The translations under genes and the position numbers were made by a program. From Niveispirillum sp943370215 (lineage in GTDB: Bacteria; Pseudomonadota; Alphaproteobacteria; Azospirillales; Azospirillaceae), in contig CALRQC020000001.1 of assembly GCA_943370215.1 (NCBI GenBank), forward strand, positions 248,001 through 312,000: 64,000 bases of DNA, in the 5' to 3' direction. Positions 33,124-42,404 of this stretch are shown here, in pieces (the stretch's first letter is position 1; every line of letters begins with the position of its first letter). Below the pieces are notes generated by a model, which saw nothing but the letters and a program-made list of their open reading frames with translations, made no database searches and had not been told where the DNA came from.

Positions 33124-34233
33124 TCACACCCCCGCCGGCTTTGGCGTGAACAGCCGGACCAGTGCCGGCCGGAACATATGTTCCAGGGCGCCGGCGAACA
33201 GGATCACCACGCCCTGGATTACCACCACCAGCTCGCGGCTGATGGACGGATAGTCAAAAATCAGCTCCGTCCCGCCCTGGTACAGCATCCCGAACAGGAT
33301 GGCGGCGGGCACGATGCCGGCGGGATGGTTGCGGCCCATCAGGGCCACGGCGATGCCGGTGAAGCCCATGCCCGCCGGGAAATTCAGCAGCAGACGATGC
33401 TGCACGCCATGGATTTCATTCACGCCCAGCAGGCCGGCCAGCGCGCCGGACAGGGCCATGGCGATGATGATCACCTTTTTCGGGTCGATCCCGGCATAGC
33501 GGGCGGCATTTTCATTGGCGCCCACGGTGCGCAGGGCAAAGCCCCAGCGCGTATGCCAGATGAAGGCCCAGACCAGCACACAGGCGGCCAGCGCCAGGAA
33601 CAGGGAGAAATTCAGCGGCGACGGGTTCATCTGGATGCCGATGGCGGCCGCCATATCCTGCACCAGCGGCAGGAAGGTCGCCTTGTCGAACTGCGCGCTT
33701 TCCGGCGACATCTGGCCCGGCCGGATCAGCACATTCACCATCAGGTAAACCATCAGCGAGGAGGCGATGAAATTGAACATGATGGTGGTGATGACGACAT
33801 GGCTGCCGCGATAGGCCTGGAGATATCCCGGAATGGCACCCCAGAGGCCGCCAAAGGCGGCCCCGCCCAGGACGGAAAGCGGCAGCACCAGATACCAGGG
33901 CATGTTGCCCACGGCCAGACAGACCAGGCCCACGCCCAGCCCGCCCAGATAGGCCTGCCCTTCGCCACCAATATTGAACAGCCCGCCATGGAAGGCGACC
34001 GCCACGGCCAGGGCGGTGAAGATCAGGCTGGTGGCGTAATAGAGCGTGTAGCCCAGCCCCTCACTGGTGCCCAGTGCGCCTTGCACCATCGTCCACATGG
34101 CCCCCAGCGGGTCTTCCCCGATGGCCAGGATGACGATGGCCGACACGATCAGCGCCAGCACGACATTGATAACGGGCAGCAGCACACCCGTTGCCCACCA
34201 GGGCAGATTATCCGGTCCGGTTCCCGCACTCAT
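33124..34233 (-). CDS. ABC transporter permease, BMP/nucleoside-type (first permease)
   Basis: 369 residues. Typical segments of PnrC/YufP-like permeases are present: GLFNIGGEGQAYLGGL, NENAARYAGIDPKKV, and a conserved HGVQHRLLLNFPAGMGFTGIAVALMGRN stretch (described by its ends). About ten membrane helices. It pairs with the other permease to form the channel for the purine/nucleoside importer and follows the ATPase gene by 1 base. Confidence 0.9.
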   Translation of the reverse strand: MSAGTGPDNLPWWATGVLLPVINVVLALIVSAIVILAIGEDPLGAMWTMVQGALGTSEGLGYTLYYATSLIFTALAVAVAFHGGLFNIGGEGQAYLGGLGVGLVCLAVGNMPWYLVLPLSVLGGAAFGGLWGAIPGYLQAYRGSHVVITTIMFNFIASSLMVYLMVNVLIRPGQMSPESAQFDKATFLPLVQDMAAAIGIQMNPSPLNFSLFLALAACVLVWAFIWHTRWGFALRTVGANENAARYAGIDPKKVIIIAMALSGALAGLLGVNEIHGVQHRLLLNFPAGMGFTGIAVALMGRNHPAGIVPAAILFGMLYQGGTELIFDYPSISRELVVVIQGVVILFAGALEHMFRPALVRLFTPKPAGV

Positions 34234-34234
34234 C

Positions 34235-35815
34235 TTACTGTTCCTCGCCGGATGCGACGCCGGCCATCATGCAGCCGATACGGCCCTCGGTGGCCTCTGC
34301 GGCGGACAATTCACCCACAATCTCCCCATCGCACATCACCAGGATGCGGTCGGACAGGGCCATGATTTCATCCAGTTCGGCGGAAACCAGCAAGATCGCC
34401 TTGCCCCGGTCGCGCAGGCCCACCAATTGCTTGTGGATGAAGGCGATGGCGCCGATATCCACCCCGCGCGTCGGCTGGCCGACCAGTAGGATGTCCGGCT
34501 CCTTCTCCATCTCCCGCGCCATCACCAGCTTTTGCTGGTTGCCGCCGGAGAACAGGGCGGTGCGCAGCGAGGGATCGCGCGGGCGCACATCGAACCGTTC
34601 CATCAGTTCCGCCGTCTTGGCAGTGACCCGCTTCCAATCCAGCCGCCAGCCACGCCCCAGGGCCTTTTCCGCGTGATAGCCCAGGATGGCGCTCTGTGCG
34701 GCGGGGAATTCCTTCACCACGGCCAGTTTCAGCCGGTCTTCCGGCACATGGGCCAGACCGCGCCGCCGGGCATCCGCCGGGTCATAGGGGCTGCCGGCTG
34801 TCAGCGTCTCCCCCTTCACGGTCAGCGTGCCGCTGGCAAAGGGCAACATGCCGGACAGCACCCCCAGCAATTCCGACTGGCCATTGCCAGCCACCCCCGC
34901 CACGCCGACAATCTCCCCGGCCCGCACGGTCAGGCTGGCATTCTTCAAGGTGGTGACGCCGCGCGCATCCACCACATTCACGCCTTCGGCGGCCAGCAGC
35001 ACGGGCCCGGCCGCCGCCGGGGCCTTTTCCACCTCCAGGTTGGCCTTGCGGCCTACCATGGCGTCGGCCAGTTGCTGCCGGTTGGTCGCCGCCGTGGCGA
35101 ATTCCGCCACCACCGCCCCCCGGCGCAGCACCGACACATGGTCGGTGATGGCCATGATTTCCTTCAGCTTATGGGTGATCAGCACCACGGTGCGCCCCTC
35201 CGCCCGCAGCCGTTCCAGAATCCGGAACAGTTGCGCCACCTCCGGTGGGGAAAGCACGGCCGTCGGCTCGTCCAGGATCAGTACATCGGCGCCACGATAG
35301 AGCGCCTTCAGGATTTCCACCCGCTGCTGCACCCCCACCGGCAGGTCGGAGACCAGCGCATCCAGCGGCACTTCCAGGCCGAAGGTACGCTCCAGTGCCT
35401 CCACCTCCTTGCGGGCGCGGGCCACGGCGGGGGCCAGCAGCGGCCCGCCCTCGTGCCCCAGCAGCAGATTTTCCAGCACGGTGAAGGTTTCCACCAGCAT
35501 GAAATGCTGGTGCACCATGCCGATGCCAAGGCCGATGGCGTCTTGCGATCCCTTGATCGCCACTTCCCGGCCCCGCACCAGAATCTGGCCGCTGTCGGCC
35601 TGGTAGAAACCGTAAAGGATGCTCATCAAGGTCGATTTGCCGGCCCCGTTCTCCCCCACCAGCCCATGGATGGAGGCGGGGGCAAAGCGCAGCGTGACGT
35701 CCTTGTTGGCATGGACAGGGCCGAAGCGCTTGTCGATGCCGACAAGCTCCACCGCCCATTCATGGGCGGGTTTCGGGGCAGAATGCGGGGCCGGCGTGAC
35801 GGTCACTGCGTGCAT
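34235..35815 (-). CDS. ABC transporter ATP-binding protein with two ATPase domains
   Basis: 526 residues. The N-terminal ATPase has Walker A GENGAGKST, and PVGVQQRVEILKAL with Walker B DVLILDEPTAVL. The C-terminal ATPase has GVAGNGQSE in place of canonical Walker A and signature FSGGNQQKLVMAREM with DILLVGQPTRGVD. This tandem layout with a degenerate second Walker A is normal for RbsA/YufO/PnrB-like subunits. It powers the two downstream permeases. The gene follows the BMP substrate-binding protein by 30 bases. Confidence 0.92.
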   Translation of the reverse strand: MHAVTVTPAPHSAPKPAHEWAVELVGIDKRFGPVHANKDVTLRFAPASIHGLVGENGAGKSTLMSILYGFYQADSGQILVRGREVAIKGSQDAIGLGIGMVHQHFMLVETFTVLENLLLGHEGGPLLAPAVARARKEVEALERTFGLEVPLDALVSDLPVGVQQRVEILKALYRGADVLILDEPTAVLSPPEVAQLFRILERLRAEGRTVVLITHKLKEIMAITDHVSVLRRGAVVAEFATAATNRQQLADAMVGRKANLEVEKAPAAAGPVLLAAEGVNVVDARGVTTLKNASLTVRAGEIVGVAGVAGNGQSELLGVLSGMLPFASGTLTVKGETLTAGSPYDPADARRRGLAHVPEDRLKLAVVKEFPAAQSAILGYHAEKALGRGWRLDWKRVTAKTAELMERFDVRPRDPSLRTALFSGGNQQKLVMAREMEKEPDILLVGQPTRGVDIGAIAFIHKQLVGLRDRGKAILLVSAELDEIMALSDRILVMCDGEIVGELSAAEATEGRIGCMMAGVASGEEQ

Positions 35816-35845
35816 CCGTGGTGTTGGGTGTTCAACCGATGGGCC

Positions 35846-36859
35846 TTAATAGACGCAGCTATCTTTGTCGCTGTAATTCACGACATGGCGGGTGCCGGCC
35901 TTGATTTCATCCGCCGCCTTGGTCACGGCGGCCAGCATTTCCGGGGTGATCAGGGCCCGGTTATTGTCATCCAGCGCCCAGCCCACGCCTTCCTCTGTCA
36001 GGCCCAGCCGTTGATGGCCGGGCTTCCAGGTGCCGTCCATCACGCCCTTGAAGGCATTATAGGCCGCCACATCCACCCGCTTGATCATGCTGGTCAGCAC
36101 ATGGCCGGGGAACAGGTGATTCTGGTTGCTGTCCACGCCGATGCCCTGCTTGCCGGCATCGGCGGCGGCCTGCAGCACGCCCAGGCCCGTCTGGCCGGCG
36201 GCGGCGAAAATCACATCCGCCCCCCGGTCCATCTGGCTTTTCGCCAGTTCGCTACCGCGCGTGGGGTCGGCCCAGGCGGTGGGCGTTGAACCGGCCATGT
36301 TCGAAATCACCTTGGCGTCAGGCTTGGTCGCCTTCACGCCCTGTTCATAGCCGCAGACGAACCGGCGGATCAGCGGAATATCCATGCCGCCGACGAATCC
36401 GACTGTGCCGGTCTTTGACGCCAGGGCCGCCAGCACGCCAACCAGATAAGAGCCCTCATGCTCGGCGAATTCCACCGACTGCACATTGGGCAGATCGACC
36501 ACCCCGTCGATCAAGGTGAAGCGGACATCGGGATATTCCCGGGCCACCTTTTCCACCGATGGGGCCATGGAGAAGCCGACGGCGACAATCACCTTGGCAT
36601 TGCGCGCCGCCAGCCGCCGCAGGAACTGTTCCCGCTGCGCCTCGTTGGTGATCTCAAACCAGCGGAAATTGACCCCGGTATCGGCCCGGAATCGCTCTGC
36701 CCCCTGGTTGGCCCCTTCATTGAAGGATTTGTCGAACCGGCCGCCCATGTCAAAGACGATGGCAGGGGCAAATGTCTTCTCGGATTCAGCGCCGGGGGCG
36801 GCTGCGACAACAGACAGGGTCAGAGCGGCCGCGCAGGCGGCACGGCGAAAAAAATTCAT
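35846..36859 (-). CDS. BMP family ABC transporter substrate-binding protein
   Basis: 337 residues from the ATG at 36859. The signal peptide ends near residue 25 (PGAES). The mature part is a BmpA/PnrA/Med fold recognised from FDMGGRFDKSFNEGANQGAE, VGFVGGMDIPLIRRF and IFAAAGQTGLGVLQAA. PnrA-type proteins bind purine nucleosides; others bind riboflavin or autoinducer-like ligands. With xdhABC and allantoate-type hydrolase genes about 8 kb away, a purine base or nucleoside is the most likely ligand. It is the first gene of the importer operon. Confidence 0.9.
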   Translation of the reverse strand: MNFFRRAACAAALTLSVVAAAPGAESEKTFAPAIVFDMGGRFDKSFNEGANQGAERFRADTGVNFRWFEITNEAQREQFLRRLAARNAKVIVAVGFSMAPSVEKVAREYPDVRFTLIDGVVDLPNVQSVEFAEHEGSYLVGVLAALASKTGTVGFVGGMDIPLIRRFVCGYEQGVKATKPDAKVISNMAGSTPTAWADPTRGSELAKSQMDRGADVIFAAAGQTGLGVLQAAADAGKQGIGVDSNQNHLFPGHVLTSMIKRVDVAAYNAFKGVMDGTWKPGHQRLGLTEEGVGWALDDNNRALITPEMLAAVTKAADEIKAGTRHVVNYSDKDSCVY

Positions 36860-37016
36860 CGGCACCGTTCCGAAAAAAGGCTGTACGCGCCCACCCTCGC
36901 AAAGGTTGGAACGCCACCATCACACCAGCCGCACAAGCTAGCCAGTTCGTCGGGCGGGGGCAAGATGTGGTGGATATTTTGTTTCGCGGCCGGACAGAGG
37001 ATGCCGGCCGGCCAGA

Positions 37017-37034
37017 CTGTCAAATAACTGTAGC
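37017..37034 (+). promoter_or_regulatory. Pho box upstream of phoX-type gene
   Basis: CTGTCAAATAACTGTAGC contains two CTGT-type half-sites spaced 11 bases apart, the arrangement bound by PhoB. It lies about 85 bases upstream of the chosen PhoX start. The first half-site (CTGTCAA) is close to consensus CTGTCAT, while the second (CTGTAGC) is weaker. It fits phosphate-starvation control of a phosphatase. Confidence 0.6.
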
Positions 37035-37119
37035 ATCATGGGGCTATAAGCGGCGGCATATGTTTGACGCCACCGGCCCGGCCCTCGGCCCGGTTCCGGC
37101 CTATTGGAGTTTCCGGCCC

Positions 37120-39177
37120 ATGTCCGTTGATAGCATCACCCTGGAAGAGTTCGAAGCGGTCCAGAATCGCGGCAGCAGCCCGGAGAGCGAACCGACCTTC
37201 GGCGAGGTGGTGCAGCAGCGTCTGGGTCGCCGCAACATCCTGCGCGGCCTGCTGGGCACGGCGGCCATCGCCGCCTTTGGTCCAGCCGTGCCCCTGCCCG
37301 ACGGGATCGCCGATGCCGCCGCCCAGGCCGCCCCCGCCGCCGGCAAGGTGGGCAAGGACGGTTTCAGCTTTGTGTTTGAGGAAATCGCGCGCGGGGTGGA
37401 TGATCACCACCATGTCGCCGCCGGCCATGATGCCGATGTGCTGCTGCGCTGGGGTGAGCCCTTGTTTGCCGACAGCCCGGAATTCGACCCCTATAAGCAG
37501 ACGGCCGACAGCCAGTTGAAGCAGTTCGGCTATAATAACGACTTCACCGCCTTCATGCCGCTGCCGTTGGGGTCCAACAGCGCCGATCACGGCCTGCTGT
37601 GGGTGAACCATGAATATACCATCGCCGAACTGATGTTCCCCGGCCTGGTGCCGGAAGGTCAGGATCGTTACGCCCCCGAAGCGATTACGAAAGAGATGGC
37701 GGAGATCGAGATGGCCGCCCATGGCGGCTCCATCGTCGAGGTCAAGCGTGGCAAGGATGGCAAATGGGCCTATGTGCGCGGCAGCAAATATAACCGCCGC
37801 ATCAGCGCCCTGAAGACGGCGATGACGATCACCGGCCCCGCCGCCGGCCATGCCCGCATGAAGACCAAGGCCGACCCGTCCGGACGCACCGTCATCGGCA
37901 TGATGAATAACTGTGCCGGCGGCGTGACCCCCTGGGGCACGGTTCTGTCGGGGGAGGAGAATGTCGACGGCTATTTCATGGGCAAGATCGACCAGTCCCA
38001 CCCGGAACAGCGCAATTACGACCGCATGACCATTCCGTCCCCCTTCTATCAATGGGGCCGGTTTGATGAGCGGTTCGATGTCAACAAGGAGCCTTATGAG
38101 GCTAACCGGTTCGGCTGGATTGTGGAGATCGATCCCTATGATCCCACCAGCACCCCGCGCAAGCTGACCGCACTCGGCCGGTTCAAGCATGAAGGGGCAG
38201 GGGTACATCTGAACAAGGATGGCCGCGTCATCGTCTATATGGGCGACGACCAGAAGTTCGAGCATGTCTATCGCTTCATCTCCAAGGGCAAGTTCAACCC
38301 GGCCGACCGCAAGGCCAACATGAAACTGCTGGAGGAGGGCACGCTTTCCGTCGCCCGCTTCGATGCCGATGGCAGCGTCACCTGGCTGCCGCTGGTGCAT
38401 GGCCAGGGGCCGCTGACGGCCGCCAATGGCTTCAAGGATCAGGGCGATGTGCTGATCAGCGCCCGGCTGGCCGCCACGCATCTGGGTGCTACCCGCATGG
38501 ACCGGCCGGAGGATATCGAGGTCAATCCCAAGACCGGCCGCGTCTATGTGATGCTGACCAACAATGATGACCGGGCCAAGGCTGACCCGATCCACCCGGT
38601 GCAGGCCCAGGTGAATCCGGCCAATCCGCGCCCGGCCAATAGCTGGGGCCATATCGTGGAAATGCTGCCGCCCGGCGATGACCATACGGCCAGCACCTAT
38701 AAGTGGGAAATCCTGCTGAAGGCCGGCAACCCGGCCGATCCGAAGACGGGTGCCAGCTTCAACGAAGCCACCACGGCCAATGGCTGGTTCGCCTGCCCGG
38801 ATAATTGCGCCTTTGACAGCATGGGCCGCCTGTGGGTGGGCACCGACCAGGGCAATAAGTGGCAATGGACCAGCGGCGATGCCGATGGCATCTGGGCGGT
38901 GGAAACCGAAGGCCCGCTGCGCGGCACCGCCCGCATGTTCTTCCGCGTGCCGATCGGGGCGGAGATGACCGGCCCCAGCTTCAACCCGGATGATTCGGCC
39001 CTGTTCCTTTCCGTCCAGCACCCCGGTGCCGATGGGGTGGAGAAGGTGACGAAGAGTGGCGGCCGCGCCACCTTCGCCGATCCCGGCACCCGCTGGCCGG
39101 ATTTCAAGCCCACCCTGCCGCCGCGTCCCTCTGTGGTGGTGGTCAGCCGCAAGGGCGGCGGGCCCATCGGCGTTTAA
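37120..39177 (+). CDS. phoX: PhoX family alkaline phosphatase
   Basis: 685 residues from the ATG at 37120, preceded by GGAG at 10 bases. An earlier ATG at 37060 is possible. The N-terminus carries a twin-arginine signal (QRLGRRNILRGLLGTAAIAA), so the enzyme is exported folded by Tat. Family segments follow: WVNHEYT, NNCAGGVTPWGTVLSGEEN, and MDRPEDIEVNPKTGRVYVMLTNN. PhoX enzymes use calcium and iron to hydrolyse phosphomonoesters in the periplasm. A Pho box precedes the gene and a strong terminator follows it. The phoD-type gene is directly downstream. Confidence 0.93.
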   Translation: MSVDSITLEEFEAVQNRGSSPESEPTFGEVVQQRLGRRNILRGLLGTAAIAAFGPAVPLPDGIADAAAQAAPAAGKVGKDGFSFVFEEIARGVDDHHHVAAGHDADVLLRWGEPLFADSPEFDPYKQTADSQLKQFGYNNDFTAFMPLPLGSNSADHGLLWVNHEYTIAELMFPGLVPEGQDRYAPEAITKEMAEIEMAAHGGSIVEVKRGKDGKWAYVRGSKYNRRISALKTAMTITGPAAGHARMKTKADPSGRTVIGMMNNCAGGVTPWGTVLSGEENVDGYFMGKIDQSHPEQRNYDRMTIPSPFYQWGRFDERFDVNKEPYEANRFGWIVEIDPYDPTSTPRKLTALGRFKHEGAGVHLNKDGRVIVYMGDDQKFEHVYRFISKGKFNPADRKANMKLLEEGTLSVARFDADGSVTWLPLVHGQGPLTAANGFKDQGDVLISARLAATHLGATRMDRPEDIEVNPKTGRVYVMLTNNDDRAKADPIHPVQAQVNPANPRPANSWGHIVEMLPPGDDHTASTYKWEILLKAGNPADPKTGASFNEATTANGWFACPDNCAFDSMGRLWVGTDQGNKWQWTSGDADGIWAVETEGPLRGTARMFFRVPIGAEMTGPSFNPDDSALFLSVQHPGADGVEKVTKSGGRATFADPGTRWPDFKPTLPPRPSVVVVSRKGGGPIGV

Positions 39178-39185
39178 CCTATCCA

Positions 39186-39217
39186 GGGGACGTGCGGCGG
39201 CACGTCCCCTTGTTTTT
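39186..39217 (+). terminator. Intrinsic terminator after phoX-type gene
   Basis: Perfect 10-bp arms GGGGACGTGC and GCACGTCCCC followed by TTGTTTTT, 9 bases after the PhoX stop. It should separate phoX transcription from phoD. Confidence 0.9.
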
Positions 39218-39244
39218 GCCATGGCTTTGATGGCAGAAGCCCTT

Positions 39245-39280
39245 TGGCGGTCATCAAAAGACCGCCATTTCTCTTTCTGT
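39245..39280 (+). terminator. Second hairpin with T-rich tail just upstream of phoD-type gene
   Basis: Perfect 8-bp arms TGGCGGTC and GACCGCCA with a 7-base loop, then TTTCTCTTTCT, ending about 10 bases before the phoD start codon. It could be a second terminator or a leader hairpin acting on phoD expression. Confidence 0.6.
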
Positions 39281-39288
39281 CAGGTTCG

Positions 39289-40893
39289 ATGATGAAGCCC
39301 GTCCTGCCCGCGCCCTTGCTTGCCACCCGTCGCCAGTTGCTGCGCCTTGCCGGCGGTGCCGCCGTGGCGGCCCTGGCGGTGCCATCCATGGTGCGGCCAG
39401 CCTTCGGGCAGATGAATTTCCTGGACTATCCGTTCCAGTTGGGCGTCGCTTCCGGCGATCCCTGGCCGGATGGTTTCGTCATCTGGACAAGACTGGCCCC
39501 GCGCCCGCTGGAACCCGATTACGGCATGGCCAAGGAAGTCATCCTGGTTAACTGGGAAGTCTCGACCGACGAACAGTTCAAGAATATCGCCGCCAAGGGG
39601 CAGGCCAAGGCCCATCCCGAACTGGGCCATGCCGTGCATGTGGAAGTGACGGGGCTGCAGCCCGGCCGCCCCTATTATTACCGTTTCCGCTGCGGGGGTG
39701 AGCGTTCGCCCCAGGGTGTGGCGCGAACGGCACCGGCGGCCGGCGCTCCGCTGCAAAAGCTGCGTTTCGGCGTGGTCGGCTGCCAGAATTACGAACAGGG
39801 TTTCTTCACCGCCTACAATCTGCTGGCGCGGGAGGAGCTGGATTTCGTTTATCATTATGGCGATTACATTTATGAAAGCGGCGGTCGGCCCTTCTATTTC
39901 AGCCGCAATACCAACCGGGCCGAGCCGACGCCGCGCCTGACAGGATTGCCCGAATCCTATTCGCTGGATGATTACCGGCGCCGTTACGCCGTCTATAAGA
40001 TGGATACCGATCTGCAGCAGGCCCATATGGCGGCCAGTTGGATCACCGTCTGGGATGATCACGAAATCGTCGATAATTGGGTCAGCGATTTCGACAAGGA
40101 CGGCACGCCGCCGGAAATTTTCCGCCTGCGCCGTGCTGCCGCCGCCCAGGCCTATTACGAACATATGCCGCTGCGCCGCAGTTCCATTCCCAATGGCCCG
40201 GATATCCAGTTGTTCCGCCGCTTCACCTTTGGTGATCTGCTGGATATGCATGTGTTGGACACGCGCCAATATCGCAGCGATCAGCCCTGCAATGACGGTT
40301 TCCGGCCTGCCTGCCCGGCGGTGGATGACCCCGGCCTGACCGTGCTGGGCGACCGGCAGGAAGCCTGGCTGTTCGACAATATGGCCAAATCGACCGCGCG
40401 CTGGAACAGCCTGGCCCAGCAGGTGATGATGATGGCCTGCGACCGGGAACCGGGGCCGGAGGATATCCGCAACATGGATAGCTGGGATCCCTATCGCGTG
40501 GCCCGCAAGCGGCTGTTAAGGCATCTCAGCGACAATAATATCCGCAATACCGTGGTGCTGACCGGCGACGAACATCAGAATTTTGCCGGCGATCTCAAGC
40601 TCGATCCGATGGACCCGTCGACGCCCGTGGTGGCGACGGAATTCGTCGTCACCTCCATCTCCTCGGGCGGGGATGGCAGCGACATGCGCCCCAACGCCAA
40701 GGGAATGCTGGCAGAAAACCCGCATATCAAGCTGATCAATGATCAGCGCGGCTATGGCATCTGTGACGTGAACCACAAACGGTTCGAGATGGAATTCAAG
40801 GTGCTGGACAAGGTGACAGAGCGTGGCGGCAAACTGTCGACCCGTGCAAAGTTCGCCGTCGACCCCAAAAAGCCGGGGCTTCAGAAAGCCTGA
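39289..40893 (+). CDS. phoD: PhoD-like alkaline phosphatase/phosphodiesterase
   Basis: 534 residues. The Tat signal TRRQLLRLAGGAAVAAL sits near residues 12-30. A PhoD N-domain (FQLGVASGDPWPDGFVIWTR) precedes the metallophosphoesterase core: FGVVGCQNY, YHYGDYIYE, WDDHEIVDNW, DTRQYRSD and LTGDEHQNF carry the metal ligands. It hydrolyses phosphomono- and diesters in the periplasm. Tandem ATGs (39289, 39292) leave the exact start open. It follows the PhoX gene, but two hairpins lie between, so it may have its own promoter. Confidence 0.92.
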   Translation: MMKPVLPAPLLATRRQLLRLAGGAAVAALAVPSMVRPAFGQMNFLDYPFQLGVASGDPWPDGFVIWTRLAPRPLEPDYGMAKEVILVNWEVSTDEQFKNIAAKGQAKAHPELGHAVHVEVTGLQPGRPYYYRFRCGGERSPQGVARTAPAAGAPLQKLRFGVVGCQNYEQGFFTAYNLLAREELDFVYHYGDYIYESGGRPFYFSRNTNRAEPTPRLTGLPESYSLDDYRRRYAVYKMDTDLQQAHMAASWITVWDDHEIVDNWVSDFDKDGTPPEIFRLRRAAAAQAYYEHMPLRRSSIPNGPDIQLFRRFTFGDLLDMHVLDTRQYRSDQPCNDGFRPACPAVDDPGLTVLGDRQEAWLFDNMAKSTARWNSLAQQVMMMACDREPGPEDIRNMDSWDPYRVARKRLLRHLSDNNIRNTVVLTGDEHQNFAGDLKLDPMDPSTPVVATEFVVTSISSGGDGSDMRPNAKGMLAENPHIKLINDQRGYGICDVNHKRFEMEFKVLDKVTERGGKLSTRAKFAVDPKKPGLQKA

Positions 40894-41097
40894 GCCAGGC
40901 ACCGAGAGACTGGCATAACCGGCGTCTTGCCTTCTTTTCCGGTCATTCTTCAGTCCCCGGCCAAATGCCTGGCGCCGGTTGACCCGTGCCCTCCCATCAG
41001 CAAGCGTGCTGTGGAACGGCTGGACGAATGGCATTTTCATGCTATAGCGCGAAGCGGATGCCGGCTCTCGTCCCGGCTTTTACCAAGGGAAACAGGG

Positions 41098-41499
41098 ATG
41101 GCCGCACTTTATGTCGCGCGCAGCGCCAATATCTGCCAATGGGCCTCGGATGTCGGGCTGGGTAAGAACATCTTCAAGGTTGGGGTCTGTGACGGTGACC
41201 CGGCGGCCCTGCTTGCCACCGGTCTGGCCGGGGAAGCGGATTGGAAGCTGCTGAAGCAGGTGGAAACCGATCTGGATGAAGCGGCGGTTCTCGAACGGCT
41301 GGGCAAGCGACAAAAGCAGGTCGACCCAACCTATTATCCCCGCATCAAGGGGGAACAGGGCCTGTTCAAACTGACCGATGCCGATGTGCAGCGCCATATC
41401 GTGTTGGCGCGCGCCCTGGAGGGGGAGAGCGAGCGGGCACCCATCCGCCTGAAGGCGGTGGATTATGCCAACTATCTTATCAGCAACGCCCTGCGCTGA
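41098..41499 (+). CDS. Conserved hypothetical protein
   Basis: 133 residues from the ATG at 41098, preceded by AGGGAAACAGGG. It is soluble, with no signal peptide or membrane segment. It begins MAALYVARSANICQWASDVG and contains KVGVCDGDPAALLATGLAGE and WKLLKQVETDL. The opening LYVARSAN...FKVGVC pattern is faintly like GIY-YIG/T5orf172-type folds (Y near the start and a KVG strand), but no catalytic motif is convincing. Codon use fits a real gene. It converges on the lipoprotein gene 7 bases away. Confidence 0.65.
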   Translation: MAALYVARSANICQWASDVGLGKNIFKVGVCDGDPAALLATGLAGEADWKLLKQVETDLDEAAVLERLGKRQKQVDPTYYPRIKGEQGLFKLTDADVQRHIVLARALEGESERAPIRLKAVDYANYLISNALR

Positions 41500-41506
41500 T
41501 TAAGCG

Positions 41507-42205
41507 TCAGGGCGGGCTGTCCAGGGCGAACAGCATCACCACGCCCCGGCGCTGGCTGTCCGCGCCCCCGGTCTGTTTGGGCAGGCTCAGAGTCGTTCGG
41601 CAGGCGGTGTTCATCGGGGCAGCCAGTGCGCTTTGCACGAAGCTGGCGAAGATCGGATCGCCCATATCCTTGTTGCCGGCCAGGAAGGCTGCCCCGCGTA
41701 CCTGCCCGGCATCGTCGAAGTAAACCGCGATCTCCGCCCGCATATTGCCATTGCCGGCCGGTATGGGAGGGGGAGTCCAGCAATCCATAAGCTGGCTGCG
41801 CAGCGCCGGGCCAGCCTCGCCACTCAGAGCATCGATCTTGGCCCACATCACCGGTGGTGCCGGCGCGTCCACAATGGACGGTTCTCCCTGGCGATGCGCA
41901 GGGGGCGGGGGGCGCAGGTTGCTTTTGGCCTGTGGTTTGGTGGTTGGCTTTTTGGGTTGCGCAGGCGGCGGCGGTGCTGCCGGTACGGGCTCCGTCCGGG
42001 CGCGCAGTCGTGCCAGTTCGGCAAACTGCCCGTTGGGGTAGGCGTTGAGATAGGCCTGAAACTCTGCCGGATTGCGGCTGTCACGGATGCTTTCCCAAAA
42101 CACCAGTTCCGGGTTGGCGGGTGCCGGTTGTGGGGCATGGGTGCCGCAACCGGCCAACCCCAACAGCAGCAAGCCTATCCCGATGTTCCGCAAACCCCTG
42201 GCCAC
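41507..42205 (-). CDS. Predicted lipoprotein of unknown function
   Basis: 232 residues. The lipobox LAGC places the lipidated Cys at residue 20. A segment resembling repeats seen in caspase- and TPR-associated proteins follows (FWESIRDSRNPAEFQAYLNA, about residues 36-55). The middle is a Pro/Lys/Ala-rich linker (about 75-110), typical for spanning the periplasm. The C-terminal domain of about 110 residues (LRSQLMDCWTPPP, IAVYFDDAGQVRGA) resembles TonB/TolA-type C-terminal folds, with two Cys. Function unknown; probably anchored to the outer membrane. Confidence 0.7.
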   Translation of the reverse strand: MARGLRNIGIGLLLLGLAGCGTHAPQPAPANPELVFWESIRDSRNPAEFQAYLNAYPNGQFAELARLRARTEPVPAAPPPPAQPKKPTTKPQAKSNLRPPPPAHRQGEPSIVDAPAPPVMWAKIDALSGEAGPALRSQLMDCWTPPPIPAGNGNMRAEIAVYFDDAGQVRGAAFLAGNKDMGDPIFASFVQSALAAPMNTACRTTLSLPKQTGGADSQRRGVVMLFALDSPP

Positions 42206-42404
42206 TGCAATCCCCCTTTAAACATGGGCAACAAATACTGTTGGCCGGCAAAGGTGCCAAGCCCCAATCATCACGATCAGCATTTCAGCTTAAGTCGTGG
42301 CATCCATCACCAACTGTGGGTATAAAAGGCAGGCTGGAGGGCTGGTCGCCTTCCCCCTGAATTTTTTCATGCCGACGGCATCAAGCAAACCATTAAGGAT
42401 CGTC

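Noticed and set aside
37036..39222. 728-codon minus-strand frame opposite phoX
   Set aside because: Shadow of a GC-rich gene; the plus strand carries the Tat signal and PhoX motifs.
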